DNA from: Rhabdophis nuchalis
Lineage: Eukaryota; Chordata; Lepidosauria; Squamata; Natricidae
Length of the DNA: 64,000 nt
Reading direction: 5' to 3'
Assembly (NCBI GenBank): GCA_039707465.1
Contig: CM077644.1
Span: 214,271,962 to 214,335,961 of the forward strand
Shown: in pieces, positions 46,245-56,409 of the stretch
Position numbering within the stretch: position 1 is the stretch's first letter
How the letters are laid out: each line of letters starts with the position of its first letter
Made by a program: the position numbers and the translations under genes
The notes under the pieces: generated by a model
What the model saw: only the letters and a program-made list of their open reading frames with translations
The model's database searches: none
Told to the model about the DNA's origin: nothing

Positions 46245-46455
46245 ATTTAAGGAGGAAGGAGGAAGGGAAGGAGGGATTGAGGGGAGGAGGGAGGGGAGGA
46301 GAGAGGGAGGGAGGGAGGAAAACAAGAGAGAGAGAGAGAAGGAAAGGAAAGGAAAGGAAAGGAAAGGAAAGGAAAGGAAAGAAGGAAGGAAGGAAGGAAG
46401 GAAGGAAGGAAGGAAGGAAGGAAGGAAGGAAGGAAGGAAGGAAGGAAGGAAGTCC
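46245..46455. repeat. Purine tract, (GGAA)n and (GGAAA)n
   Basis: About 210 bp of almost pure purine on the plus strand: GGGA/GAGG blocks, (AG)n, (GAAAG)n and a long (GAAG)n. ORFs on both strands here are low-complexity artefacts. Such tracts can form triplex DNA. Confidence 0.93.
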
Positions 46456-46532
46456 TCAGCTGGCTATAGGAAGTTAGGAAACAATAATAAACCATTTCTG
46501 GTGGTTTTGAACCAGCAACCTGGAAGCAAAAC

Positions 46533-46831
46533 TGTTAGATCAGACAAAGGATTCCGACTCAGGCATGGTCAAAACAACAGGAACGTTTATTCACACTATT
46601 TACAACACACACAAGATTCAACTGGCAAGGTTTCTTCTCTGGCAACCTCTTATATAGAGTTACCAGGCAGGAAACTCCTAGCAATGCAATTGCAACATTG
46701 TGACTCCTTTCCAGACAGATTCCAGACAGCTTGTCTCTGTTAATCACTGCAGCTGCTGGCTCAGCTCCGGAATGCGGTGACTCATAGGTTACCAGACGAG
46801 CTGTCTGGGACATAGGCTTGGGGACTCAACA
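46533..46831 (-). repeat. 3' LTR of the gypsy element
   Basis: Begins and ends TG...CA in element sense. Carries the polyadenylation hexamer AATAAA (plus 46,586-46,591). The last 43 bases of the gag-pol frame lie inside its start. Confidence 0.95.
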
Positions 46832-49800
46832 CTCCTTCCCCCATAGTCAGTGCGCATTTGTCTAGGTTCTCTGTCCAACACAGTACATGCGCACGCGTAG
46901 TCGTTCAGATAGGCGGGGCGGTGTCGGGTCCGCCCTGACCGCCTTAGTTCTTGAGGAGGCTCCTCCCTGTGGGACACGGAGCCTTCGCCTACGTCATCGC
47001 GGCCTGCCCTCGGAGGTGGAGTCGCCGTAGGCGGCAATGGCGACCCTAGCAAGTCCGGGTGAGGGGGCGTGGCGACCGGGCTTGAGGTAGTTGGCATTTG
47101 CTGGCGAGTATTATTCTGGTAGGGTGGTTCCCCGATGGGCGAGGCCCCCAGCTGAGAGTCAGATTGGGCTGTGAGGTCCTGGCGGTCTCCCCGTGCTGTT
47201 CCCGCCGATACGAGGTCTGGACCGGCTAGGGACTCCGGGGTTCCAAACAACTGCTCGGCTTGAGCAGAGAACAACGGCCCAACGGGGGCCAACGGGCAGG
47301 AACGGCCTGGCGTGGTGACTGCTGTTTCGGGCAGGCGGCGCCTCAGTTGATCCAGGTGGCGCCGCCACTCGGATCCATCCTGAAGGCCGACTCTGTAAGA
47401 ACAGGGTCCGGTTACGTCCAAAATGGTTGCGGCAATCCATCGCGACTCCCCTGAAAAGTTCCTTGCCCAAACCAGGTCCCCAATTTCAAATAAACGAGGA
47501 GTGGGAATCTGCAGGTTGCCCCTCTGCAACCCGTCGTAATCGGGGTGCAGTCTGTCCAGAGTGGTCCGCAAGCGTCGGCCCATCAAGAGCTCCGCGGGGC
47601 TTTTCCCTGTGGCTGGGCAAGGTGTGACATGCTGTCCCAAAAGGTACGCGGCCACCCTTGCCTGCCAGTCCCCTTTATCCAAACGGGCCAAGGCTTCCTT
47701 GGCTGAGCGCACGGCTCGTTCCGCGCGTCCATTAGACGCCGGGTGATAAGGGGCGACCGGCGCGTGGCGGATCCCTTGGGTGGCCAGAAAGTCCAAGAAG
47801 GTGGAGGATTGAAATTGGGGTCCGTTGTCGGACACAACGACGTCCGGCAACCCGTGGGTCGCAAACAGACGGCGCAAGGCACGCACCGTGCTCTCCGCTG
47901 TGGTGGAAGCCATGAGAATCACCTCCACCCAGCGTGAGAACGCATCCACCACCACGAGGAAATTCTGGCCATGGAAGGGACCCGCGAAATCCAAGTGGAG
48001 CCTGGACCATGGGCACCTGGGGGCGTCCCACTCCCTCGGCGGGGAGACCGGCGGGGCCGGCCGGGACGATTGGCAGGAGGAGCAGGCGGCCACCCATTCC
48101 GCCACTTCAGCGTCCATGCTGGGCCACCAGACATAGCTCCGGGCCAATGCCTTCATACGGACGATGCCTGGGTGGTTGGCATGGAGCGACTGAAGAACCA
48201 TGTGCCGGAGAGGGGAAGGGACGATGACCCGATCTCCCCAACACAAGCACCCGCAATGGAGCGAGAGCTCCAGCTGGCGTGACTTGTAAGGCCGAAAGTT
48301 TTCAGCCACACTGCCCAAAGGCCAGCCCCTCAGCACCCATCGGCAGACCTGGGCGAGGACGGGGTCTGCGCGGGTGTGAGCGGCAATGGCGGAAGAGGAC
48401 AGGGGCAAGTCCGACTCCGCGACCATCAGGACAGAGAGAGCAGGCACAGGGGCCGGATCCGGCCCCGGGAGAGGGCAGCGGCTTAGGGCATCAGCATGCC
48501 CTATCTGCTTGCCAGGACGGTATAGCAGCGTATAGTCATACGCTGCCAGGAATTCCGTCCAGCGGGTCATCCTGGGCGACAGGATGGGGGGTGTCGGACG
48601 GTCACCGGCCAATAGCCCAAGGAGCGGCTTATGGTCCGTGACAACAGAAAAGGTCCGCCCATAGAGGTAATTGTGGAACTTCTTAATCCCGGACACTACA
48701 GCCAAAGCCTCCTTGTCGATTTGGCTGTAGTTTCTCTCCGTTTGAGACATTGTCCGGGAGTAAAAAGCAATGGGGGCTTCCGAGCCGTCTGGAAAGACGT
48801 GGCTAAGGACAGCCCCCAGGCCAAAAGGGGAGGCATCGCACGCAAGCGTCAGAGGAAGCCTGTCATGGTACTGGACTAGTACCGCATCTGACGTGAGCAT
48901 GGCTTTGACAGCCGCGAACGCGTGTGCTTCGCGGCTGCCCCAGTGCCAGGCCGCGGATCGGTCGAGCAACCGATGCAGCGGCTCGGCTAGCGATGCCTTA
49001 TGGGGAATAAACGGCGCGTAGAAATTCAAAAGGCAGAGGAATGCCTGCAGCTCCGTTTTGGAGGCAGGAGTGGGGGCCTTTTGGATGGCCTCGACCTTGG
49101 AGGGGGTTGGGTGAATTCCTTGGGCGTCAATCATGAAACCCAGGAATTCCACCCTAGGCGCAGCAAACGTACATTTGCTGCGTTTCAACTTTAACCCCGC
49201 GCCCCTGAAAACTCTGAGGACCTTCCGTAACGTTTTGGCGAGTTCTGATATGCTGGAAGCAGCAATCAGGACGTCGTCAAAATACGGTACAACGCCAGGG
49301 AGCCCATGGAGCAGTCGCTCCATGAGGCTCTGGAAGATCCCCGGGGCTACGGACATGCCGAATTGGAGACGGCGACAGCGGAAAGCCCCACGGTGGGTCA
49401 CGATGGTCTGCGCTTCCGCAGCCTCGTCATCCACCGGGAGCTGTTGGTAGGCCTGCGCCATATCCAGTTTCGCGAACACTCGACCTCGTCCCAATGAGTG
49501 GAGTAGGTCTTGCACCACCGGAACCGGGTATGGGTTCGCCTGAAGCCCGAGGTTGATCGTCGACTTATAGTCGGCGCAGATCCTCACGGACCCGTCGGGC
49601 TTAATGGGGACCACAATTGGGGTCTCCCATTTCGCCTGATCGACGGGTTCGAGCACGCCCTGTGCCACCAATCGATCCAATTCCGCTTCAACCTTGGGCT
49701 TCAGCGCGAACGGCAGCCTGCGGGCCTTCAAGCGGACTGGAGCAACCTGGGGGTCCAAATTTAGGGAAACTGGAGTGCCTTTGTACGTTCCTAAGCTGCC

Positions 49801-51135
49801 ATCAAAGACGTCGTTGAACTCTCTGATTACTTCGTCTACCGGAGAACTGGCTGGCACGCTGTGTACTCCTTGGACTGACAGTCCCAAGGCTGGAAACCAG
49901 TCCAATCCGATCAAGGCAGCTAGGGGTTTGGCCACTACCAGGATGGGAAGGGATCCGTGGAAGGGGCCGTAGTCTACTCTCACTCTGTGCAGACCTAGAA
50001 TGGGAATTTGTGAGCCCTGGTAATCTTTCAGGATCGTCGCTGTGGGGCCGAGATCCCGCTTCCTGAGCTTGGGGCAAAGCTTAACTAAATGCGCCCAGGA
50101 CATGAGTGATCTAGAGGACCCTGAATCTATTTCCATTTTTACCCCCACCCCCTCTAAGCAAACCACTGTTGACAGTCTCCTACTCTCTGCCTGGTCGTAG
50201 CTTAGAGCTGGGGGCATCTCCGCCAGCGCGAAGCAGTCGGTCGGCTGTGGCTGGTAGCGTCCTGAACACTTCTGCGACCCTCGTTGTCCTGGTGGAACGG
50301 TTCTGGAGGCGGCAGCTGGCGTTGTCGCTGGAGTGGCAGCACGGCACACAGCTGCTAGGTGTCCTTTCCTGCCACATCTGCGGCACACCGATGCCTTGAA
50401 TGGGCACTCTGGTCTCTGGTGGGCCCCTCCGCAGCCTAGGCAGTTCCCGGACTTCTGCTGCGGTGTGAATGCGCGATTCAGCACGCGCCCGGTCACCCTC
50501 ATGCAGTCCCCACGGTCTTCCTCCTCCAGCTCATCCAGCGGCGCTATTTCGTCTACCAGACACGCTCGCGGAGTGGGGAAAAGAGGAGGGCGTGCGCGGC
50601 CCATGTCGGATGTGGAGATCTCCGACAATTCTGTCGCGCGTGCTTCTTCCACCGCTTGCTCAAGAGTCAGGACAGTTTTTGAAAGCAAGCGGCGCTTTAG
50701 GCGGATGTCTCTTACGCCGCATACAAACTGCTCCAGTAGGGATTCCTCCAGGAAGCCAGCAGGGAACTCGCAGGGGATTGCGGTCGCTCTCAATTTCTGC
50801 AGGAACTCGGCTACCGACTGTTGCGGCTGTTGCACACATTGCCTGAATGCATAGCGATGCGCTATGCGGGAAGGCGCCGGCGCGTAGTGTGCTCTCAGGC
50901 GGCCCAGGAGATCGTCCCACGGCACTTCGTGCACCGCTGCGGGTGCTTCTATGGTTCGGGCGGTAGCAAACAATTCAGGGCCGCCGCACTGGAGGAATAG
51001 GCTCAGCTTCCTGGCAGGCGCGAGTTCGCCGTAGTCGCTGGCTATCAAGAAGCACTCGAACCGGGCTAAGAAGGAAGCCCATTGTTCCTTCATCGGGTCG
51101 AACGGTGCAAACGGAGGCATTGTCGCCGTAGCCAT
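46789..51135 (-). CDS. Gypsy gag-pol polyprotein, 1,448 codons, intact
   Basis: Single uninterrupted frame from ATG 51,135. Gag occupies about residues 1-230. A zinc-knuckle region follows, with the CCHC motif 'CRRCGRKGHLAAVC' at 251-264. Protease has 'DSGSS' at 337-341. Reverse transcriptase (about 480-660) has 'LDMAQAY' and 'YFDD' at 618-621. RNase H has Asp767, Glu809 and Asp834. Integrase has His985/His988 and Cys1018/Cys1021 for zinc binding and catalytic Asp1049, Asp1103 and Glu1139 (D,D,35E). After a GPY/F-like stretch ('EIGDLVWARNFSG') the C-terminus is Pro/Ser-rich. All key residues seen are present. Gag and pol share one frame, so no frameshift signal is needed, which leaves the Gag:Pol ratio to other means. 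The stop lies in the 3' LTR. A second ATG six codons in is an alternative start. Confidence 0.95.
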   Translation of the reverse strand: MATATMPPFAPFDPMKEQWASFLARFECFLIASDYGELAPARKLSLFLQCGGPELFATARTIEAPAAVHEVPWDDLLGRLRAHYAPAPSRIAHRYAFRQCVQQPQQSVAEFLQKLRATAIPCEFPAGFLEESLLEQFVCGVRDIRLKRRLLSKTVLTLEQAVEEARATELSEISTSDMGRARPPLFPTPRACLVDEIAPLDELEEEDRGDCMRVTGRVLNRAFTPQQKSGNCLGCGGAHQRPECPFKASVCRRCGRKGHLAAVCRAATPATTPAAASRTVPPGQRGSQKCSGRYQPQPTDCFALAEMPPALSYDQAESRRLSTVVCLEGVGVKMEIDSGSSRSLMSWAHLVKLCPKLRKRDLGPTATILKDYQGSQIPILGLHRVRVDYGPFHGSLPILVVAKPLAALIGLDWFPALGLSVQGVHSVPASSPVDEVIREFNDVFDGSLGTYKGTPVSLNLDPQVAPVRLKARRLPFALKPKVEAELDRLVAQGVLEPVDQAKWETPIVVPIKPDGSVRICADYKSTINLGLQANPYPVPVVQDLLHSLGRGRVFAKLDMAQAYQQLPVDDEAAEAQTIVTHRGAFRCRRLQFGMSVAPGIFQSLMERLLHGLPGVVPYFDDVLIAASSISELAKTLRKVLRVFRGAGLKLKRSKCTFAAPRVEFLGFMIDAQGIHPTPSKVEAIQKAPTPASKTELQAFLCLLNFYAPFIPHKASLAEPLHRLLDRSAAWHWGSREAHAFAAVKAMLTSDAVLVQYHDRLPLTLACDASPFGLGAVLSHVFPDGSEAPIAFYSRTMSQTERNYSQIDKEALAVVSGIKKFHNYLYGRTFSVVTDHKPLLGLLAGDRPTPPILSPRMTRWTEFLAAYDYTLLYRPGKQIGHADALSRCPLPGPDPAPVPALSVLMVAESDLPLSSSAIAAHTRADPVLAQVCRWVLRGWPLGSVAENFRPYKSRQLELSLHCGCLCWGDRVIVPSPLRHMVLQSLHANHPGIVRMKALARSYVWWPSMDAEVAEWVAACSSCQSSRPAPPVSPPREWDAPRCPWSRLHLDFAGPFHGQNFLVVVDAFSRWVEVILMASTTAESTVRALRRLFATHGLPDVVVSDNGPQFQSSTFLDFLATQGIRHAPVAPYHPASNGRAERAVRSAKEALARLDKGDWQARVAAYLLGQHVTPCPATGKSPAELLMGRRLRTTLDRLHPDYDGLQRGNLQIPTPRLFEIGDLVWARNFSGESRWIAATILDVTGPCSYRVGLQDGSEWRRHLDQLRRRLPETAVTTPGRSCPLAPVGPLFSAQAEQLFGTPESLAGPDLVSAGTARGDRQDLTAQSDSQLGASPIGEPPYQNNTRQQMPTTSSPVATPPHPDLLGSPLPPTATPPPRAGRDDVGEGSVSHREEPPQELRRSGRTRHRPAYLNDYACACTVLDREPRQMRTDYGGRSVESPSLCPRQLVW
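46832..46846 (-). other. Polypurine tract of the gypsy element
   Basis: Element sense 'ctatgggggaaggag' sits directly beside the 3' LTR, where plus-strand DNA synthesis is primed. It is also coding, since the gag-pol frame runs through it. Confidence 0.8.
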
Positions 51136-51210
51136 GGTGAGGCTGTGCGTCGCGCTGCGCTCTGTTGTTGAAGTATTCGTTACCCGTTGCGTTCTAAGGC
51201 CACGGCCTGA

Positions 51211-51228
51211 ATCCCACCTTCGTCGCCA
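51211..51228 (-). other. Primer-binding site, probably tRNA-Ser(GCU)
   Basis: Element sense 'tggcgacgaaggtgggat', one base from the LTR. It fits the 3' end of a tRNA-Ser(GCU) with about two mismatches as I recall that tRNA. tRNA-Ser priming is known in the Mag group. Confidence 0.6.
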
Positions 51229-51229
51229 G

Positions 51230-51528
51230 TGTTAGATCAGACAAAGGATTCCGACTCAGGCATGGTCAAAACAACAGGAACGTTTATTCACACTATTTAC
51301 AACACACACAAGATTCAACTGGCAAGGTTTCTTCTCTGGCAACCTCTTATATAGAGTTACCAGGCAGGAAACTCCTAGCAATGCAATTGCAACATTGTGA
51401 CTCCTTTCCAGACAGATTCCAGACAGCTTGTCTCTGTTAATCACTGCAGCTGCTGGCTCAGCTCCGGAATGTGGTGACTCATAGGTTACCAGACGAGCTG
51501 TCTGGGACATAGGCTTGGGGACTCAACA
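51230..51528 (-). promoter_or_regulatory. 5' LTR (promoter) of the gypsy element
   Basis: In element sense it has a TATA box 'ctctatataagagg' (plus 51,343-51,356), followed about 65 bases on by AATAAA (plus 51,283-51,288), and ends TCTAACA. This is the expected U3-R-U5 layout for a pol II promoter. Confidence 0.88.
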
Positions 51529-51533
51529 AAAAC

Positions 51534-52853
51534 AACTTGCCTTGATGCCTTAGAAAGCTATCAATGACAACTGCATAGTCAAATAATCTTTAGTAGGGAT
51601 GGGCAAATCTGTATTTTTAAATCTTCTCAATTTTTCTTTTATGTAAGTAAATCAATTTTTTAAAATGGAATAAAATTTGCATGTAGTGTATACCTCCCCA
51701 ATATGAATATTTGTTTGCAATTTTACCATTGCAAATAGCTTTTCCGACTGTAATGAACTGGCACATTTTTATAAATATAAATTTGTATAGACTTATATAG
51801 ACTTTTGTATCGACTTCTCATCTAAGGTATATCTATCTATTATTGACAGGTTACATCATAATATTCAGAGAACTGTATATATCAAATACATTGTGGTTCA
51901 TGTTTTAGTCTGAAGAGTTAAAATTACAGTATACATGTTCAACAATGTACTTCCAACATGCATTGTTTAAAACTCACATTAGACTATCTTTCTCAAACTA
52001 GTGTCTTCAAATTTGTTAAACTTCAGTTCTCATAAATTCCAGCCAGCATTGCTAAATGATGGTAGGAACTAAACTCCGATATATCAGGAAGATACCATAC
52101 TGGTAGAGTTCTCTTGATATACATGTGCAGGACTATGTTTTCAAGAACAGAACTTGAAGTTATAGGAGCTCCAGGACCATGCTGCTATTATAGTGTGAAT
52201 CTTGAATAAGTTGGTGAAATATCAATACATTTTTTTAAAACCTAGGGTCAAGGTTATTAGCATGTGCACACCCACAGACCTCTCAATGCTGTATCTGCTA
52301 CTGCCATCAGTGATTTACATTCATTACATTTCCACTACCCTGCTATGTTGGGCTATGATATCTGGGTTATAGTTAAAGCATGTACTATTTCTGTGGCCAG
52401 GAAAGCATCTTGCATTAATATACCAACTTATGGTGTTCAAGAATTCTCCATTTATCTGGCAAAGCCATTAATCAAATCAACCCTCCAGGTGAATTTCTTA
52501 ACCATTGGATGATGGGTTGTTTTCAAGTAAAACTACATTCTCAGGCAACAGGATTGGCTGAATGCACAAGGGATGGAAAACACTATGAGATATTAACAAT
52601 GGGCAGAATTTATTTCTTCTTTCATTCCTACTTTATCCAATGAAGTAGAAAATACTGGTTCCCCAAGCAACTAATGAAGAATTTAATTTCTGCTGATTAC
52701 TTTTTAAGAGAACATGATTTGCATAATTGCAGTTATGAGTAAAAATTATGAGTAGAAATTAGTTATGTATTTTTGACTATATGTTCAGTTGTTTTCTGGG
52801 CATAAAACTGTATATGAATCAGGCAAGCAGAAATTCAGGACTGTACTTGATGC
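51534..52853. other. Intronic sequence, old MITE remnant
   Basis: 51,995-52,085 ('ttcagttctcataaattcca') looks like a strongly decayed family-A hAT. Otherwise AT-rich unique sequence. Confidence 0.4.
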
Positions 52854-52861
52854 CTCTAAAC

Positions 52862-52961
52862 CAGGGATGTCCAAACTTGGGAACTTTAAGACTTGTGGAC
52901 TTCAACTCCCAGAATTCCCCAGCCAGCATAGTCTTAAAGTTCCCAAGTTTGGACATCCCTG
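52862..52961. mobile_element. Palindromic hAT MITE (family A), centre deleted
   Basis: Only 100 bp: the left arm is full ('cagggatgtccaaac...'), while most of the inner right arm is missing. Perfect 8-bp duplications CTCTAAAC at 52,854-52,861 and 52,962-52,969. Confidence 0.92.
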
Positions 52962-52969
52962 CTCTAAAC

Positions 52970-54427
52970 CATTAGTTTTTTTTTAAACATCTAAAGATGT
53001 ATCATACCAGCAATATTAAAAAGGGAGATATAAGATTCACCACAACAGTTTTAAAGAGGAATCAGTCCTTCATCAATTTCTTTCATTGTTCTCATTTTAA
53101 AGGATTAACATGATAGGTTTTTGTTTGAACCAGCTGTTGCCTAATTTAGATAATGACCCTGTAACCCTACATTGACTTCAGTCTGATAATCCCCTAGTAA
53201 TGTTCATAGAGATAATGCTAGTCAACGCTGCCTATAGAATGCTTGTGCAAAAAAGAACAAAATGACATGTGTATTAGGCAGTTGCACATATGTAGAATTC
53301 TTCCAGAAATGTTAATGTACTTAAATTGCATATACAATACAAGTGAAGGAAGAAAGCAACATTTGTATTTAAGGAAAACTTATGGGGCATGTTCAAATAT
53401 TACCCTTAGAGTGACCACACAACAGTCAGACATCAAAACGATTATGTGAAAGGAGTCCTGCTCCTTTGTATAAGTGTGAAACTATGTAAAATGGTCGGAT
53501 TTTGATTGATTCATTGATGATCGATTGATTCACCAATCCTGTGGATGACCTTGCTCCAGTCCATGATCTTGTTTCCACAAATGGTTACCTTCCTACTGTT
53601 GTTATCCATCAGTTCGTCAAAACAGATTGTCTGTAGAAACTCCATGGTGCTACTGTAGTAATAGCTTTGTTACCATTGGTTGGTTTTATCCTATTTTTCT
53701 CTGTAGGTGCTTACATGGAGGAGTTGGTATTGAATTTAAACTACTTTGTGAAGCCCGCTATCTTTAAGCACAAGGTACTGTGAAGATGGCTGGTTAGGAG
53801 CACATGCAAATGACAGAAAACTACAGGAAAAAGACAAACTTGAACACGCAGTCTTAGTGTGACCACTTCAATTATTCTATTTTTAAAGCAGTACTGAAAC
53901 TTTGAAATGTTACCAATTGGTCATTAATTTTTGACCTTTTCAAAAATTAGCCATAATTCTTATATATTGCCAGATATAAGAATATGGCAACATATAATGT
54001 ATACATGAAGGTTAACATGCAGCCCATAGTTCAGTCTGGAATAATTGTACTACGAAGAAATGGTTTAAGTATAAATGCTTCATTGTTTTAAAAAAGAAAA
54101 GGGGCTTTAGATGGGTCTCCTTTTTCACATTTTCCTTTTCTGAGAGCTTACTCTTCATAGAATTCCACTTAATGTACAGGGTTATTCACTTCTCAGAAAC
54201 GTTTGCCTAAAGCAAAGACTGTTCATGTCTAATATTAGGGTAGGTAGCAACTAGAAATAGCCAGAGTGTGTTACCTTTGGCATCCTAAAAGGTTAAGGAA
54301 AAAAGTCCCATTGACCAATGCAATCATCTGCTTATATTTAGAAGCAGGAAGAATTTATTTGAGATCACTTTGGCTAATATTCCTTACAGGCTCATCAGTA
54401 TTAATAGCTCTCTTAGTAAAAGAAAAG
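52970..54427. other. Intronic sequence, nothing recognised
   Basis: 1.4 kb AT-rich without coding frame or repeat ends. Confidence 0.4.
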
Positions 54428-54435
54428 GTCTATAA

Positions 54436-54695
54436 CAATGGTGGCGAACCTTTTACATGCTGAGTGCCTAAACTGGGCATGTGTGCATGCGCATGCCCAA
54501 ACCAAAAGGTGTGTGCATGCGTAGGGACATACACGACATGCACAGGGGCATGGACAGACATGCACATGCATGGATATCCACGATCATGATGAATGCACAG
54601 ACATGTGCGAGCATGCATATGCACAGATACACATGCCAGCAGACAGGGCTCTATGTGCCAGCTCTGGCAGGCATGCTATAAGTTCGCCAACACAG
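54436..54695. mobile_element. hAT element (family C)
   Basis: Ends 'caatggtggcgaacc' and 'agttcgccaacacag'. The flanks gtctataa and gtttataa match 7 of 8. Body rich in 'atgcatgtg'-type repeats. Confidence 0.82.
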
Positions 54696-54703
54696 GTTTA
54701 TAA

Positions 54704-55589
54704 CAACACAATAGTAAAGGAAATGTTTACAAATGAATGCAGCTTGGTCAACCACATCATAGATAGCTGGGTTGGGAATATAACACTGCTTGACAATATA
54801 ACTATTTTCATTTAACTTACACCAGGCAAGGAAAAATCATGATCCTTCCAGTATTGCTTAGCATTTTGGCTGAAGTTGCTGGGAGTTGGTATCTTGACAA
54901 GATCAGAAAGAACTCCAAAGTACTGGAATGTATTGGATATACATAGCACAATGAAGAAAAAATGGAAAGTAAATTCAAAATAAAATTCAAAATAACTATA
55001 ATCCCATAATATACCAACAAGATTTATTACAGGTTATTGAGATACATGCTCATAGCAAAAAGAATAAATTTTGCGTAACATTGGAAAAAAGGTACAATTC
55101 TGGCAATATCCGATTGGGAACTTAAAGCTGGAAAATATGCAGCAATGGCAAAATTAACAGCCTAATATTCAGAACAAAAGTTTAACCAAATTCAAGGAAG
55201 AATATATGAGCAGGTATTATGCTGCATGGTAAATACAGTATGCACTCTAAGGAAGCTAAATGCTCATAAACAAATTGATAGAGGCGCAAAAAGCGAGAAA
55301 TTAGAAACTAAATTGCTATTGATTTGTTTGTCTTAGTTTTTTGTTTATTTTGTTTTGTCTACTTTTTCTTTAATATGCACAAACAATAATAAGTACCGAT
55401 ATAGCACAGATCTTAGTATTAAGTCCTGTATTTGGCTTAATACACAAATTTCTTGATTGTATTTTCATGCAATTTGCTATTGTTTGTTAATGTCACATTT
55501 TTTAAATATAAACTTTAAACAACCTTCCCTGACATTTTAGAAATCATACTTTATATTGATATATGCATCTTCTTCTTTTTTCCTTAAAG
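54704..55589. other. Intronic sequence, nothing recognised
   Basis: AT-rich with no coding signal. Confidence 0.35.
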
Positions 55590-55597
55590 GTTGAAGC

Positions 55598-55847
55598 CAG
55601 TGTTGGCAAACCTTTTCAGCACCAAGTGCCGAAACAGGAGTGTGCACACAAAGGGAAGCATTGGAAACCTGAAGAGCAGTTCTATGGCACACATTGCGCG
55701 GGAGCACCCGAAACTGAAAGAGCCGAGCCTCTGGTATCTGGCATGCATGCACGAAGACAAGCTGACCCGCGCGCATGTGCACATTGGAACCCAGAAGAGC
55801 AACGGGTGATGGCTTCCATCATACATGCCATAGGTTCACCACCACGG
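55598..55847. mobile_element. hAT element (family C)
   Basis: Ends 'cagtgttggcaaacc' and 'ataggttcaccaccacgg'. The flanks gttgaagc and gtttaagc match 7 of 8. The overlapping ORFs are fortuitous. Confidence 0.82.
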
Positions 55848-55855
55848 GTTTAAGC

Positions 55856-56107
55856 TGTCTAAACATTGGTATTTATTTCTAGTCAATGCCACATAAATAC
55901 TACTGTACCTAATAATATAATTTATTACTAATATATTATTGTTTGTTTATTAATAATCTTAAAACATATAAAAACAGATATAACTATATAACAAAATAAC
56001 AGCATTTACAACAAGGTCTAAACAAATTTCAGTACTCAGCATACTACTGCCTACTATATAGGCTGCACTGCACCTCTTAATCTCTGAGCCTGGTGCCCAG
56101 TCACATC
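55856..56107. other. Intronic sequence, nothing recognised
   Basis: Short AT-rich spacer between two hAT elements. Confidence 0.35.
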
Positions 56108-56115
56108 CATAAGGC

Positions 56116-56401
56116 TAGTGGTGCGGGTATGCTGCGATGGGGTCGGGTGTCCACCACGGGCATGCGTGCTGCACACGCATGCACACCCACCACCCTGTAA
56201 TGATCCAGCTGCTCGGCAGAGCGTCACACAGGCGCAGTATGCTGCACGCTTGTGCGCAAATGACCCAGTTGACTTAAATACATGTAAGGAACGAGAGCGG
56301 GCAAGTGGGCCCTCCAAAGTACCATTCCGGTACGGTGGTTGCAGCTCCCAGCAGCTACTGTTACACCCGTACCAGGGCATACCCACCAGAACCCACCACT
56401 G
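56116..56401. mobile_element. hAT element (family D)
   Basis: Right end 'agaacccaccactg', diverged left end 'tagtggtgcgggta'. Perfect 8-bp duplications CATAAGGC at 56,108-56,115 and 56,402-56,409. Confidence 0.9.
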
Positions 56402-56409
56402 CATAAGGC

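Larger units (their letters stand above)
46533..51528 (-). mobile_element. Complete, recent Ty3/gypsy LTR retrotransposon
   Basis: 4,996 bp with 299-bp LTRs, a 5-bp target duplication AAAAC (46,528-46,532 and 51,529-51,533), primer-binding site, polypurine tract and one full gag-pol frame. The LTRs differ at one visible position (C at 46,775 against T at 51,472, a CpG transition). No env-like frame follows pol. The left flank ('gtggttttgaaccagcaacc') suggests insertion into a SINE head. Protease-RT-RNase H-integrase order places it in Metaviridae; the RT and RNase H style fits the Mag/Barthez side (inference). Confidence 0.96.

Noticed and set aside
46225..46743. 172-codon Lys/Glu/Gly-rich ORF
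   Set aside because: Translation of the purine tract that continues by chance into the LTR.
47159..50920. Many ORFs of 60-170 codons on both strands within the gypsy element
   Set aside because: They are frame shadows of the GC-rich gag-pol gene; none shows its own domain or start context.
51256..51510. 84-codon ORF present twice (46,559 and 51,256)
   Set aside because: It is the translation of the two identical LTRs, not a gene.
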